Position numbers and translations under genes: made by a program. The notes beneath the pieces were generated by a model, which did not search any database, was not told the origin of the DNA, and was given only the letters and a program-made list of their open reading frames with translations. A stretch of 40,092 nt of DNA from positions 1 through 40,092 of the IMG/VR virus record IMGVR_UViG_3300042451_001157. One strand, written 5' to 3'. This DNA is from a virus. Of this stretch, positions 24,936 through 33,101 are shown piece after piece; position 1 is the stretch's first letter; each line of letters begins with the position of its first letter.

Positions 24936-25535
24936 ATGGCAGCAGACATTTCCGCTCAATTTACGGGTCTTCCTATTGAAGAACTGATTGTGTCACCTAT
25001 CGTTGGTATGGCGAAGGGGCAAGCAAAATTAAACGATGTAACATGGAAATACATCAACGAAGTTGCATTCCAAACAGATAAAGAGGGTAACACAACAGCT
25101 CGTTCTTTAGACGTTCAAATGCAAAGAGTTATGACTGATCCTACAGATGGATCTCAGTCGGTTAAAACTTTGTATTCTAAAGTTGCGATGTTACCTTTAG
25201 TTCCACTTCCAGCATTAGCTATCACATCAGCTGATATTGCTTTTACTATGGAAGTTAAAACATCTGAGGTAGACAAAACATCAGAAGATAAAAGCGGTAG
25301 CTTTAGTGCTAGTGCATCTGGTGGATTCTGGGGTATGAAATATTCAGTTAATATGTCTGGTAGTGTTGCTACTCACAAGGAGAACACAAGAAGTACAGAT
25401 AATTCAGCTAAATATGAAGTAAAAGTACACGCAGAGCAATTACCACCAACAGAAGGTATGTTGAAATTATCGGATTACCTAACACAAATGTTAGAGCCAA
25501 CTTTAATTCCACCATCTGTTAACACAAACGCTTAA
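24936..25535 (+). CDS. DUF2589-like protein A
   Basis: 199 residues. The opening FTGLPIEELIVSPIVGMAKG and the later LPLVPLPALAITSADIAFTMEV match my memory of DUF2589: an N-terminal helix with LPxEELI and a following strand with P-x-P-x-L-x-I. The middle contains a Ser/Gly-rich low-complexity stretch (SGSFSASASGGFWG). No signal peptide is seen. The family has no established function that I can name. It is paired with a second related protein downstream and preceded by a long A-rich leader without Shine-Dalgarno sequence. Confidence 0.75.
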   Translation: MAADISAQFTGLPIEELIVSPIVGMAKGQAKLNDVTWKYINEVAFQTDKEGNTTARSLDVQMQRVMTDPTDGSQSVKTLYSKVAMLPLVPLPALAITSADIAFTMEVKTSEVDKTSEDKSGSFSASASGGFWGMKYSVNMSGSVATHKENTRSTDNSAKYEVKVHAEQLPPTEGMLKLSDYLTQMLEPTLIPPSVNTNA

Positions 25536-25545
25536 TACCAATAAC

Positions 25546-25576
25546 TTGACTTTATGAATAATTTTAACTACATTTG
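25546..25576 (+). promoter_or_regulatory. Bacteroidota-type promoter upstream of DUF2589-like B
   Basis: TTG at 25546-25548, 20-nt spacer, TACATTTG at 25569-25576 (full TAnnTTTG), 19 nt before ATG 25596. Confidence 0.65.
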
Positions 25577-25595
25577 AAAAAAAATTACAACATAT

Positions 25596-26081
25596 ATGTC
25601 AAGATTGAATATTGAGGAATTAGTTGGTGGACTTCTAGAAGCTGCCATGGTTTCTCAGGGTATAAGTGAAAGACAGCATATTAATGCTCTTAGGAATTAT
25701 TTCAATGAAGACGGTACACCCAAAATACAAACCTTTGTAATAGGAGATAAAACTTTGGATGTACCGCTTTATATTTTGGCCGACCACTCATCTATAGGTT
25801 TAGATGAATTAGATATTGAATTTGAAGCTAGACTTATTTTTGGGGATAGTGATGGTGAGGTATCTGATCTTAAAAAATCCCTACTAGGTCTTTTCAAAAA
25901 GAAAGGTTATCAACACAATATTAAAGGTATTGAAGTTGATTCTGGTAAAAATACCGATAGGTCTGGAATGGCTAGAATAAAAGTAAAATTTAAAGCGGAT
26001 GAAAAACCTGAAGCTGTTAGTAGATTAGTAGATGTCTATATTCAAAAAATGACTGAAACGGGTACTAATGAAAATAAATAA
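25596..26081 (+). CDS. DUF2589-like protein B
   Basis: 161 residues. The N-terminus NIEELVGGLLEAAMVSQG resembles the EELI helix of the preceding protein, and VPLYILADHSSIGLDELDIEF parallels its strand segment. I read it as a shorter, diverged paralog or partner. The C-terminal part (GMARIKVKFKADEKPEAVSRL) looks like a strand plus helix. It has its own promoter, so expression may be separable from protein A. Function unknown. Confidence 0.65.
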   Translation: MSRLNIEELVGGLLEAAMVSQGISERQHINALRNYFNEDGTPKIQTFVIGDKTLDVPLYILADHSSIGLDELDIEFEARLIFGDSDGEVSDLKKSLLGLFKKKGYQHNIKGIEVDSGKNTDRSGMARIKVKFKADEKPEAVSRLVDVYIQKMTETGTNENK

Positions 26082-26110
26082 AATAAATATAAAACTAAAA
26101 AACAATTAAA

Positions 26111-26365
26111 ATGGCATTTGTAAAAAATTTAAATGGAAAAGCTGTAGAATGTGAGTATGAAGATGGTGCACAATTAGTACCAGCATCTGGTTATATCGCA
26201 GCTATTGTTCAAAATGGTGAAATTCATTTCTTTGGTGCTGCTGATGACGCTGGTATTATTGATATCGGATCAACAGCTAACGGAAGTGCAGTTGAAACAT
26301 TAACTGAAGCTAAAGCGGCTATCGCTACTTTAGGAAAGTTATTCTTAGATGGTGTAGCTGTCTAA
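26111..26365 (+). CDS. Small unknown protein, 84 aa
   Basis: 84 residues, neutral and Ala/Gly-rich (GYIAAIVQNGEIHFFGAADD), with a C-terminal helix ETLTEAKAAIATLGKLFL. There is no export signal and no recognised family. It follows DUF2589-like B by 29 nt with an A-rich leader and ends just before a terminator, so it closes that transcription unit. Confidence 0.7.
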   Translation: MAFVKNLNGKAVECEYEDGAQLVPASGYIAAIVQNGEIHFFGAADDAGIIDIGSTANGSAVETLTEAKAAIATLGKLFLDGVAV

Positions 26366-26383
26366 TTAAACTAAATTAAAAAT

Positions 26384-26412
26384 AAAGGCTTGGTTTTACC
26401 AGGCCTTTTTTT
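26384..26412 (+). terminator. Rho-independent terminator
   Basis: AAAGGC...GCCTTT stem with an inner TGGT/ACCA pairing and a T-run, about 20 nt after the stop at 26365. Confidence 0.85.
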
Positions 26413-26423
26413 ATTATTATAAT

Positions 26424-26624
26424 ATGAGTTTTAATAAAAGATACGTTGACAGCCGTAAAATTTTAATATATAAAGATAGGTTGGGAGACCTCTTTACTGA
26501 TAAAATAGATGCATTTATATTCAGTGATAATTTCTCAAAAGAAATATTTGATTTATACGAAGAAAAAAAATTTGATTTAATTAGGCATCGAATACTTGAA
26601 TATGAAACTAAATCTTTGATCTAA
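26424..26624 (+). CDS. Small unknown protein, 66 aa
   Basis: 66 residues, Lys/Asp-rich and probably helical (DNFSKEIFDLYEEKKFDLIR). No family is recognised. It lies right after a terminator, with no promoter that I can see, and its last 48 nt overlap the 3' end of the convergent gene 26577-27314. Codon pattern and AT content match neighbours, but it could be a chance ORF. Confidence 0.5.
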   Translation: MSFNKRYVDSRKILIYKDRLGDLFTDKIDAFIFSDNFSKEIFDLYEEKKFDLIRHRILEYETKSLI

Positions 26625-27314
26625 AGGTTTTATATTTTTATTTAGTTCAGAACTAATTGTTGATAGATACCCCTCATAAACAAATCCAATGGATGTTGTT
26701 TTCTTAATTGCTTTGGTTATTGATAGGTTGTAATTACCAACCGTATTTTTAGCCCAGATTAAATCATTAGTCGAGACAACAGCTGGTTGTAACAACATAT
26801 TATGTTCAAGGGTATAATCAGTTATCTTATATTTTAAAGTATGTCTATACGATAACCTTTTACTACCAAACCAAAGTTTTGATATTTCAGACCTATCATA
26901 AACATATGCGAGTGATACGCTACCACCCAATTTATTAGTCTTAAATGACTTTTTAAGACCCATACCACCAGAAATACTTAAGTCCAAATTCTTAACCAAA
27001 GAATGTTCAACAGTTGAGAATAAAATCACACTGTAATTATTTTTAACCTCTTTCCAGGAAAAAATATTTAATCTGGCATCCTCAGATTGTTTAATAAATT
27101 CGTTATTTTTTTGTCCATAGAATAAAAAATAATATGGGTTTAAACTAACACCAACGTCCTTTTTTTTATTATTAAGTTCATAACTCATTTTAGACGTTAT
27201 CTGAACGTTTTTATTGTTTCCTGTAAGTAATACCCCACCGAAGTCAAAACTCTTTATTTGGGCCTCTAAACGGCCAAAAACGCATACTAATAGTATTGTT
27301 ATTAAGTATCTCAT
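26577..27314 (-). CDS. Secreted/outer-membrane beta-barrel-like protein
   Basis: 245 residues from ATG 27314 (MRYLITILLVCVFGRLEAQ, a signal peptide with an A-x-Q-type cleavage region). The mature part alternates polar and hydrophobic residues in short strands (DVGVSLNPYYFLFYG, YRHTLKYKITDYTLEHNMLL) and ends in an aromatic strand RFSFIFKYSMPN. This pattern fits a DUF481-like small outer-membrane barrel, as inference. It is the last gene of the eight-gene secretion-type operon and begins 1 nt after the preceding stop, so it is translationally coupled. Confidence 0.75.
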   Translation of the reverse strand: MRYLITILLVCVFGRLEAQIKSFDFGGVLLTGNNKNVQITSKMSYELNNKKKDVGVSLNPYYFLFYGQKNNEFIKQSEDARLNIFSWKEVKNNYSVILFSTVEHSLVKNLDLSISGGMGLKKSFKTNKLGGSVSLAYVYDRSEISKLWFGSKRLSYRHTLKYKITDYTLEHNMLLQPAVVSTNDLIWAKNTVGNYNLSITKAIKKTTSIGFVYEGYLSTISSELNKNIKPLDQRFSFIFKYSMPN

Positions 27315-27315
27315 C

Positions 27316-27804
27316 TTATAGTTTACTAACTGCGTCAATTATAGCCTTTTTCATTGCAATACCTATCGATGATTTACTAAATGGTACCTTACCCTCTTTC
27401 AATTCAATAAATGCGTAACTAGCGGTTGTCGCTGATTCACCAATACCATCAACAATCTTATCCCCAAAATGTAGTTTTAGTAGTATTTGTGTTGTTTCTG
27501 TTGCCGCACCAACACCAGCAATTCTAAAAGTTGTTGACGGTGTACCTACTCTAGTGATCTCAACCATAACTGGTATGGCGTTTTGTTCGCATAATGAATA
27601 TTTTTCAGATAAAACTTCTTCGGTAATTTGTTTAACCCCGAATAGTATATTCCTATCTTTAAATTCTTTTATTTTCATTGTGCTGTAAACCGAATCTACA
27701 CTAACACAAATTTGAGGGTACGCTGAGATCGGCCCATTGGTTTGAGAAAATGCTGAATTTGATACTGCGAGTATCATAATTAGCGAAAAAATAAACTGTT
27801 TCAT
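27316..27804 (-). CDS. Small secreted periplasmic/lipoprotein-like protein
   Basis: 162 residues with signal peptide MKQFIFSLIMILAVSNSAFS. The mature domain has an alpha/beta pattern (ITEEVLSEKY, IPVMVEITRVG, TTQILLKLHFG) and ends in a helix SSIGIAMKKAIIDAVSKL, reminiscent of the periplasmic alpha/beta fold of CsgG or LpoB-type proteins and of the end of the CsgG-family neighbour (STIGTSTKKALETA). I infer a periplasmic partner of the operon's export components. No catalytic residues are seen. Confidence 0.72.
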   Translation of the reverse strand: MKQFIFSLIMILAVSNSAFSQTNGPISAYPQICVSVDSVYSTMKIKEFKDRNILFGVKQITEEVLSEKYSLCEQNAIPVMVEITRVGTPSTTFRIAGVGAATETTQILLKLHFGDKIVDGIGESATTASYAFIELKEGKVPFSKSSIGIAMKKAIIDAVSKL

Positions 27805-27808
27805 AATT

Positions 27809-30106
27809 TTATTGTTTATAACCTGTTCTTATTATATAAAAATTTGTTGCCCCGTTATGGGATAAATTATCCATTGTAATGGATTGGGTGCCACTGTAAG
27901 TTGTTTTTAGATTACTATTAGACCCGTTAATAACAGACCACTGCGCTGCTGTAAATAATCTGTAATTTGGTGTTGAATTTAACCAACTAGGTATTACATT
28001 ATTTTTTCTTTGGAAGATTAAAACAACATCTGTTATTGATAATATATTATTGTTATTTACATCCATTCTATAATAATCTTTAGAGTTAAAAGATTGTGTA
28101 AATATTTTTTGGTTAAAAAATTGTGCATCCGTCACATCTGGTGCTAAAATACTAATGCTTTCACCCACTATAATTCTAAAATCATTTAAATTAACACTTT
28201 CATTAGTTGTTATCGTATATTTACCACTCACATCCGTAGTGTATGTACCAAGTAGTGTATATGTTGATTGTGTTTTAAGTTTAAAATGTAGTTTTACTGT
28301 TATCCCAGAAACACCAACCCCCTCAGCGTTGTAAACGTACCCAGAATACGCAAATGGTGCGACCACAATAACACCAGCATTAGAAAAAGTAAAACCGCAA
28401 GTACCACTCTGTAATTGGGCTCTAAATAATGTTGCATCTGTTTGATTTGTATAACTGTTTGTTGTACCTGTATTAGCGATATCAGTCCACGTAACACCAT
28501 TGTTTACAGATCTTTGCCACTTTACTATTGTACCTGTGTGACCACTCAAAGTTAAAGTACCAGAGTTTGTTGTTGTTGCATGCACAGCTGATGAAACTGA
28601 ACCACCTGTGGGTGGTGTACCAGAAATAACAGTAATGGTTTTACTGGTTGAAAAAACTGCGCTACCACAATTAGGTGTTTGAACTTCCACACGATAATAA
28701 TATGTACCAGATGATGATATTGTTTCTGTTAAAGTTGTGGTTGTGTTTGTTATATTTGTCCAGTTAACATTATCTGTTGATCTTTGCCATCTATTGATAT
28801 TACCTTGTTGGCCAGATAAGGTTAGTTCAACAACACCACCAGCACATATTGTGTTATTTGCCGCAAATACTGTCCCAGCATTAGTTGGTTTAACAGATAG
28901 ATAAACACTAGATGATGCTAATGATGAGCAGGTTACTGGACTACTTGAATTAACAATTGCCCTATAATAAGTTGTTTTTGTTATATTCGATATTGTTATA
29001 CTTGTTGACGTACTTGATATTGTTGTACCAGCTGTAAAGAAGTTATCAAAAGATGATTCCCATCTAGCGACACTACCAGTCATACTATTAAGGGTTAATG
29101 TGGTGCTATTTGAGCCAGAACATACATTTATATCCCCACCACTAATTGTACCAGTTGATCCATTACCAACATTAATTCGCCTTGTAAATATCGTTACACT
29201 GGATGTTAAATCACCTGGCATGTCACCGTATTCACAAATATAACCAGGTAAAGTTGTGTTAGGTAAGTCATTCCATGAACCACTATTTGCGGAATAGAAT
29301 TGTGCGTAATGTTCACCACCAGCGTTATTTGGCTCCCCGCTAGCCCACTTATGATATCGCCCACTAATTACTGTTGTACTCGGGGTGTTACCGTTTGAAA
29401 ATTGTGTACCTTTTTCTGGGCCAGTCACCCAGTGCCATTTCCCCTCTACCGCAGCTTGTGAAGCAAATGCTGTTGTACCTTTTGCAGTGTTAACTTGTGA
29501 AAGCTCATCAGAACCACCAAACCAACCGTCATTAGCCATAATTCTCCAGATAAAGTTATTTTCAGCTTCAGATGACATTGTCGCTAAATAACCAACTCTA
29601 CCAAAATATGAGCGATTTTCAGCTGAGGTTTTAGCACTTGTCCAAGATCCAGATGATGCAACATATTCATAAAAATGTTCGGTTAATGGATTATAAAATA
29701 CTGTACCCGCAACAAAAGTGATTCTTCTTATATTAGCGTAGCAAGTTGTTGTTGTTGATTTAAATGTAACCGTTCTTAAAAGAGTTTGCCAGTTTGCTGC
29801 TGTTGTTGTACCGTTAAAACTTAATATACCTGTTGTTGAGTTCCATGAAGCTGTTACACCGCTTGGTAACGTTCCAGTATAACTCAAAACATCACCAGAA
29901 GTATATGTTTGTGATATTTGAACCCTAAAGCCCGTTATATTACCGTTTGCTGTTATTGTTAAATCTGAATCAACAACACTTGTTGTGTTATATGAAACGG
30001 ATAAATTAGATGAGGTACCACCAACGGTTATAGAGGTTGCTTGTGCGTTAACAATGTTTGCACAACAGATAAACATAACCAAGAATAAAAAAAACCTTCT
30101 CATCAT
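27809..30106 (-). CDS. Secreted C-type lectin / Ig-like / dockerin-like surface protein
   Basis: 765 residues with signal peptide 1-22 (MMRRFFLFLVMFICCANIVN, cleaved near AQ). A C-type-lectin-like domain spans about 138-293, with EPN at 258-260 (mannose-type calcium/sugar motif), WND at 278-280 and a closing YICEYG. Three Ig-like repeats (about 320-405, 410-492, 500-580) share WQRS-type strands. A carboxypeptidase-regulatory-like domain (587-650) precedes a dockerin-like duplicated calcium loop (DVNNNNILSITD at 682-693) and a short C-terminal module shared with the 33102-35000 protein. It probably binds a glycan outside the cell. Its start overlaps the preceding stop (ATGA). No T9SS tail is visible, so anchoring may be through the dockerin-like module. 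Confidence 0.85.
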   Translation of the reverse strand: MMRRFFLFLVMFICCANIVNAQATSITVGGTSSNLSVSYNTTSVVDSDLTITANGNITGFRVQISQTYTSGDVLSYTGTLPSGVTASWNSTTGILSFNGTTTAANWQTLLRTVTFKSTTTTCYANIRRITFVAGTVFYNPLTEHFYEYVASSGSWTSAKTSAENRSYFGRVGYLATMSSEAENNFIWRIMANDGWFGGSDELSQVNTAKGTTAFASQAAVEGKWHWVTGPEKGTQFSNGNTPSTTVISGRYHKWASGEPNNAGGEHYAQFYSANSGSWNDLPNTTLPGYICEYGDMPGDLTSSVTIFTRRINVGNGSTGTISGGDINVCSGSNSTTLTLNSMTGSVARWESSFDNFFTAGTTISSTSTSITISNITKTTYYRAIVNSSSPVTCSSLASSSVYLSVKPTNAGTVFAANNTICAGGVVELTLSGQQGNINRWQRSTDNVNWTNITNTTTTLTETISSSGTYYYRVEVQTPNCGSAVFSTSKTITVISGTPPTGGSVSSAVHATTTNSGTLTLSGHTGTIVKWQRSVNNGVTWTDIANTGTTNSYTNQTDATLFRAQLQSGTCGFTFSNAGVIVVAPFAYSGYVYNAEGVGVSGITVKLHFKLKTQSTYTLLGTYTTDVSGKYTITTNESVNLNDFRIIVGESISILAPDVTDAQFFNQKIFTQSFNSKDYYRMDVNNNNILSITDVVLIFQRKNNVIPSWLNSTPNYRLFTAAQWSVINGSNSNLKTTYSGTQSITMDNLSHNGATNFYIIRTGYKQ

Positions 30107-31629
30107 AACGCCAATCTTGTACCCATCATTAAAGTGTAGTTTAACACATTATCCCCAATTGAATAAGCACCGCCAAAATTAAAATTTAATTTAAATGTTT
30201 TTGTAACACCTAAATTCATACCAACGATTGGTAAAATAACAAATGGTGATTTTAATAAAGCATCATCATAATACCTAACAAAAGGTGCGTAAACGAACAA
30301 AGCCATTGTTTTAATATCAACCCTTTTACCTATTTTAAAATCCCTATTACCACCAATAATCGCTGCTGACCCATAATAAGGTTCTTTATATATTTGCCCA
30401 GCTGAAGCTGTTAACATGTAAACAGCTTTAAATTTTTTAATACTCCTCATCTGACCAAAAGCGAGGGTGTTATACATAGACCCACTACCAGCAAAACCAA
30501 TTGTTATTGTATTTGAAAGTAGTGTAATTGCTTTACGGTTTATCCAAGCGTAATAACCAGTAATGTTACCACCTTGTATTGAAGATGTGTAATCAAGCAT
30601 AAGGCCATGTGATCTTAGACCGTCATATCTTACCGATGAGTAGCCCGCATTAACCCTTGAACCCCTGTTAATTTCTCCTTCATTGAATTGAAAACCAACC
30701 AAATCACTACTCATGAGTATTGATGGTCTACCCCCATTTTTACTTGTAGCTGATCCTTTACTATTACTACTACCACTTTTCACAGCGTTAGTTGTCCCAC
30801 CTACGGCATCAGATTTTTTATCCGAACTACCTTCTGTTTGATTTGGTGTAGAGCTACCACCGTCCCCGCCACCAGAACCTGAGCTGCTTGTGGTGGTACC
30901 ACCTGAGCCACCAGAGCCTGAACCACTTGTAGTGGTTCCACCCGAGCCACCAGATCCACCAGTGTTGTTTGGTGCACTACCTTTTTCTTCCGACCCATTC
31001 GAACCACCAGTTTGTCCCCCTGACCCACCAGTTTGCTCCCCTGATCCACTCGAATTACCAGTTTGCCCCCCTGATCCACTCGACCCATTCGAACCTTCAT
31101 TATTATTAGAACCAGTATTACTTCCACTACCAGAACCACCAGAAGTTGTTGATCCGCTAGAATTGTTTCCATTTTTATTTTCTTTGTTATTGTTAGAGGA
31201 TTTAGAATCACCGTTACCACCCCCCACGTTATTTATTGACCCAGCGGCTGCCATTATATTTCCCGTACCACTAGATGCCATATCACTAATAGCCGATAAA
31301 GCTCCGAATATACTAATTACATTCAGAGCGGTACTTTGAGTTTGTGACACCGTAACAGCTGTCCCAATACCACCACATGGTGAAGCGTTTTGATATTGAT
31401 TAAAAACACCAGCGGCCCAGTTATCAAACGCACCGTTATTAAAATCATTAGCTGTAAACGTATTAACTTGACCGTAGTACGTTACAGCTATTTGATTTTG
31501 CCCATAAGGAATTGATAAATTGTAAACCTTGCCATTACAAGGGTCTGTATAGGAATAGTTAAATGTTTGTGCATTTGCTATACTGCATAGCAAAGACACA
31601 CAAAAAATTATAATTAATCTTATTCCCAC
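30103..31629 (-). CDS. Secreted protein with Gly/Ser/Asn linker and outer-membrane barrel-like C-terminus
   Basis: 508 residues from a GTG start at 31629 (no ATG precedes the signal peptide MGIRLIIIFCVSLLCSIANA). A Cys-containing N-terminal domain (about 22-130) is followed by a low-complexity Gly/Ser/Asn linker (about 131-300; GGSGG, GQTGG and TTTSG motifs). The C-terminal 200 residues show alternating strands (GLMLDYTSSIQGGNITGYYAWI) ending MMGTRLAL, suggesting an outer-membrane barrel. The linker could span the periplasm or project a head domain. It starts 6 nt after the CsgG-family stop. No homolog is recognised. Confidence 0.75.
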   Translation of the reverse strand: MGIRLIIIFCVSLLCSIANAQTFNYSYTDPCNGKVYNLSIPYGQNQIAVTYYGQVNTFTANDFNNGAFDNWAAGVFNQYQNASPCGGIGTAVTVSQTQSTALNVISIFGALSAISDMASSGTGNIMAAAGSINNVGGGNGDSKSSNNNKENKNGNNSSGSTTSGGSGSGSNTGSNNNEGSNGSSGSGGQTGNSSGSGEQTGGSGGQTGGSNGSEEKGSAPNNTGGSGGSGGTTTSGSGSGGSGGTTTSSSGSGGGDGGSSTPNQTEGSSDKKSDAVGGTTNAVKSGSSNSKGSATSKNGGRPSILMSSDLVGFQFNEGEINRGSRVNAGYSSVRYDGLRSHGLMLDYTSSIQGGNITGYYAWINRKAITLLSNTITIGFAGSGSMYNTLAFGQMRSIKKFKAVYMLTASAGQIYKEPYYGSAAIIGGNRDFKIGKRVDIKTMALFVYAPFVRYYDDALLKSPFVILPIVGMNLGVTKTFKLNFNFGGAYSIGDNVLNYTLMMGTRLAL

Positions 31630-31635
31630 GCACCT

Positions 31636-32361
31636 TTAATTCTTGAATAAACCTTTTTTAATTAATTTTACAACAACTCTAGATGATGCGGTTTCTAACG
31701 CTTTTTTTGTTGATGTGCCTATTGTAGATTGATTAAATTTGATTTCATCCACATCATCTAATATTGTTGACATTTTTACAGTTTTAGCTTCACCTAAACC
31801 AGAACCAACGATAACCTCACCAGTCTCAGCATCAACAAATTTAACTTGCATACCTAATCTGGTTGTTTGTGTTGCCGTAGCTTTTCCATTAACTTTAACA
31901 ACCTCATCTTCGGATACACTAAAGTCATAAACCTCAATGTACACAAAGTATTTTGCTAATTTAACTTTACCCCTACCATCTACCTTGTTTTCGGTAAAAC
32001 CTTTATCAGATGCTTTAAATTGGTTAACCATTCTTTCTTTGATTTCTAACTTATCTTCAGTAAAGACAAATCTATTAGTCATTTCAAGGAACTCGATAAC
32101 AATATTAGTTACACCCAAACCAACTCTTTTATCTTTTAGTTCAGGATACATCTCATAAAGTTCTTCTGTGAACCCAATTTTTAATAATTGGATTGGGTAC
32201 TTTACGGTATCAGTATAGTTCGAAACAACATCAATAGATTGTGTTTGCTCAAAACTAGCCTTATATTCTTCGGTTTTAACGCTACCAATAGTAACTGGTT
32301 GTCCCTGTGCGTAAACACAAGAACAACCAATCATTAATAATATAAAAAATATTCTTTTCAT
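31636..32361 (-). CDS. CsgG-family secretion-channel-like protein
   Basis: 241 residues from ATG 32361; the longer reading starts at a non-conserved Met. The signal sequence MKRIFFILLMIGCSCVYAQG contains two Cys in a lipobox-like setting (MIGC), though an AQ-type cleavage is also possible. The body follows the CsgG pattern: GLGVTNIVIEFLEMTNRFVF, then KLAKYFVYIEVYDFS, then RLGMQVKFVDAETGEVIVGS and a final helix GTSTKKALETASSRVVVKLI. CsgG forms the outer-membrane pore for curli subunits in other bacteria. No CsgA/B-like amyloid repeat is in the window, so substrate and pore activity are unproven. Confidence 0.82.
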   Translation of the reverse strand: MKRIFFILLMIGCSCVYAQGQPVTIGSVKTEEYKASFEQTQSIDVVSNYTDTVKYPIQLLKIGFTEELYEMYPELKDKRVGLGVTNIVIEFLEMTNRFVFTEDKLEIKERMVNQFKASDKGFTENKVDGRGKVKLAKYFVYIEVYDFSVSEDEVVKVNGKATATQTTRLGMQVKFVDAETGEVIVGSGLGEAKTVKMSTILDDVDEIKFNQSTIGTSTKKALETASSRVVVKLIKKGLFKN

Positions 32362-32362
32362 T

Positions 32363-32719
32363 TTAAATTTCTGTTGTATTTGATAAAGACACACCGTCTT
32401 CCTCATCAACTTTTTGTATTAACATCTTATCTCTATCTTCTGAATTAAACCAGTAGTCAACAACTTTATTCAAGTTACCAACAAAGGCACCTAATAAAAT
32501 TAATAACATTTCTTTCCAGTCTTCTCCGATTGTAGCCCCCATGAAAACACCTGCGTTGATACCAACAATTATTAATGTGAATAACCCCAATACAATTGCT
32601 GTTATTCTCCATCTATTAGATTGCATTTGTTGCAACATGTAGTAAAATCTGTTTTTATCCTCTACTTGTACAGGCGCTGGTGAGCTAACCATGCTTTTTA
32701 AAGTTTCTTTAATTTTCAT
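32363..32719 (-). CDS. Small membrane protein, holin-like
   Basis: 118 residues from ATG 32719; an earlier frame opening uses TTG and is less likely. After a basic N-terminus there is a membrane segment WRITAIVLGLFTLIIVGIN, then a second hydrophobic segment MLLILLGAFVGNLNKVVDYW and a charged tail with KMLIQKVDEEDG. Two segments plus a charged tail resemble phage holin-like proteins of the yyFGSS type. The stop lies 1 nt before the CsgG-family start. It may serve as holin for the GH19 endolysin, or act with the secretion operon. Confidence 0.7.
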   Translation of the reverse strand: MKIKETLKSMVSSPAPVQVEDKNRFYYMLQQMQSNRWRITAIVLGLFTLIIVGINAGVFMGATIGEDWKEMLLILLGAFVGNLNKVVDYWFNSEDRDKMLIQKVDEEDGVSLSNTTEI

Positions 32720-32754
32720 ATCTTCTTCGTTTGTTTTATTTATTTTCTTTTTCC

Positions 32755-33090
32755 TTACCAAGGACTATCTTCAGTTTCTGATTTTTTAGCTGGTTTTTCT
32801 TCTTTAACTGGTGCTGCTTTTTCAACCACAGTTGTTTTTTCTTTGATGATAGTGTTAGTACCACCAGCAGCTGCATTATTTTTAGAAGAGTTATCAACAC
32901 TTATGTTGATCGCTGGGGCTGGAGCCGCTTGCTCTGTCTTCGTCTCTTCTTTATCATCACCACCACCAAATAAAGTTGTGGTAAAGTAGGTACCACCAGC
33001 CATAACAGCTGTTGTGATGATACCAATTATTGTTTTCTTTAAACCTGACCATGTTCCGTCTGATTCAGGTACGTTTGTTTCTTCTGACAT
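32755..33090 (-). CDS. Small single-pass membrane protein
   Basis: 111 residues: an acidic N-terminus, one membrane segment (KKTIIGIITTAVMAGGTYFT), then a long Lys/Glu/Ala-rich soluble tail (KEKTTVVEKAAPVKEEKPAK) ending in DSPW. No cleavable signal peptide. It lies 11 nt below the T9SS-tailed gene. The long charged tail could span the periplasm, TonB- or spanin-like; no motif settles this. Confidence 0.7.
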   Translation of the reverse strand: MSEETNVPESDGTWSGLKKTIIGIITTAVMAGGTYFTTTLFGGGDDKEETKTEQAAPAPAINISVDNSSKNNAAAGGTNTIIKEKTTVVEKAAPVKEEKPAKKSETEDSPW

Positions 33091-33101
33091 TGTTTTAAAT
33101 T

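Noticed and set aside
30890-31339. Plus-strand 149-codon Pro-rich ORF
   Set aside because: It is antisense to the Gly/Ser linker of the 30103-31629 gene, which has a signal peptide and operon context.
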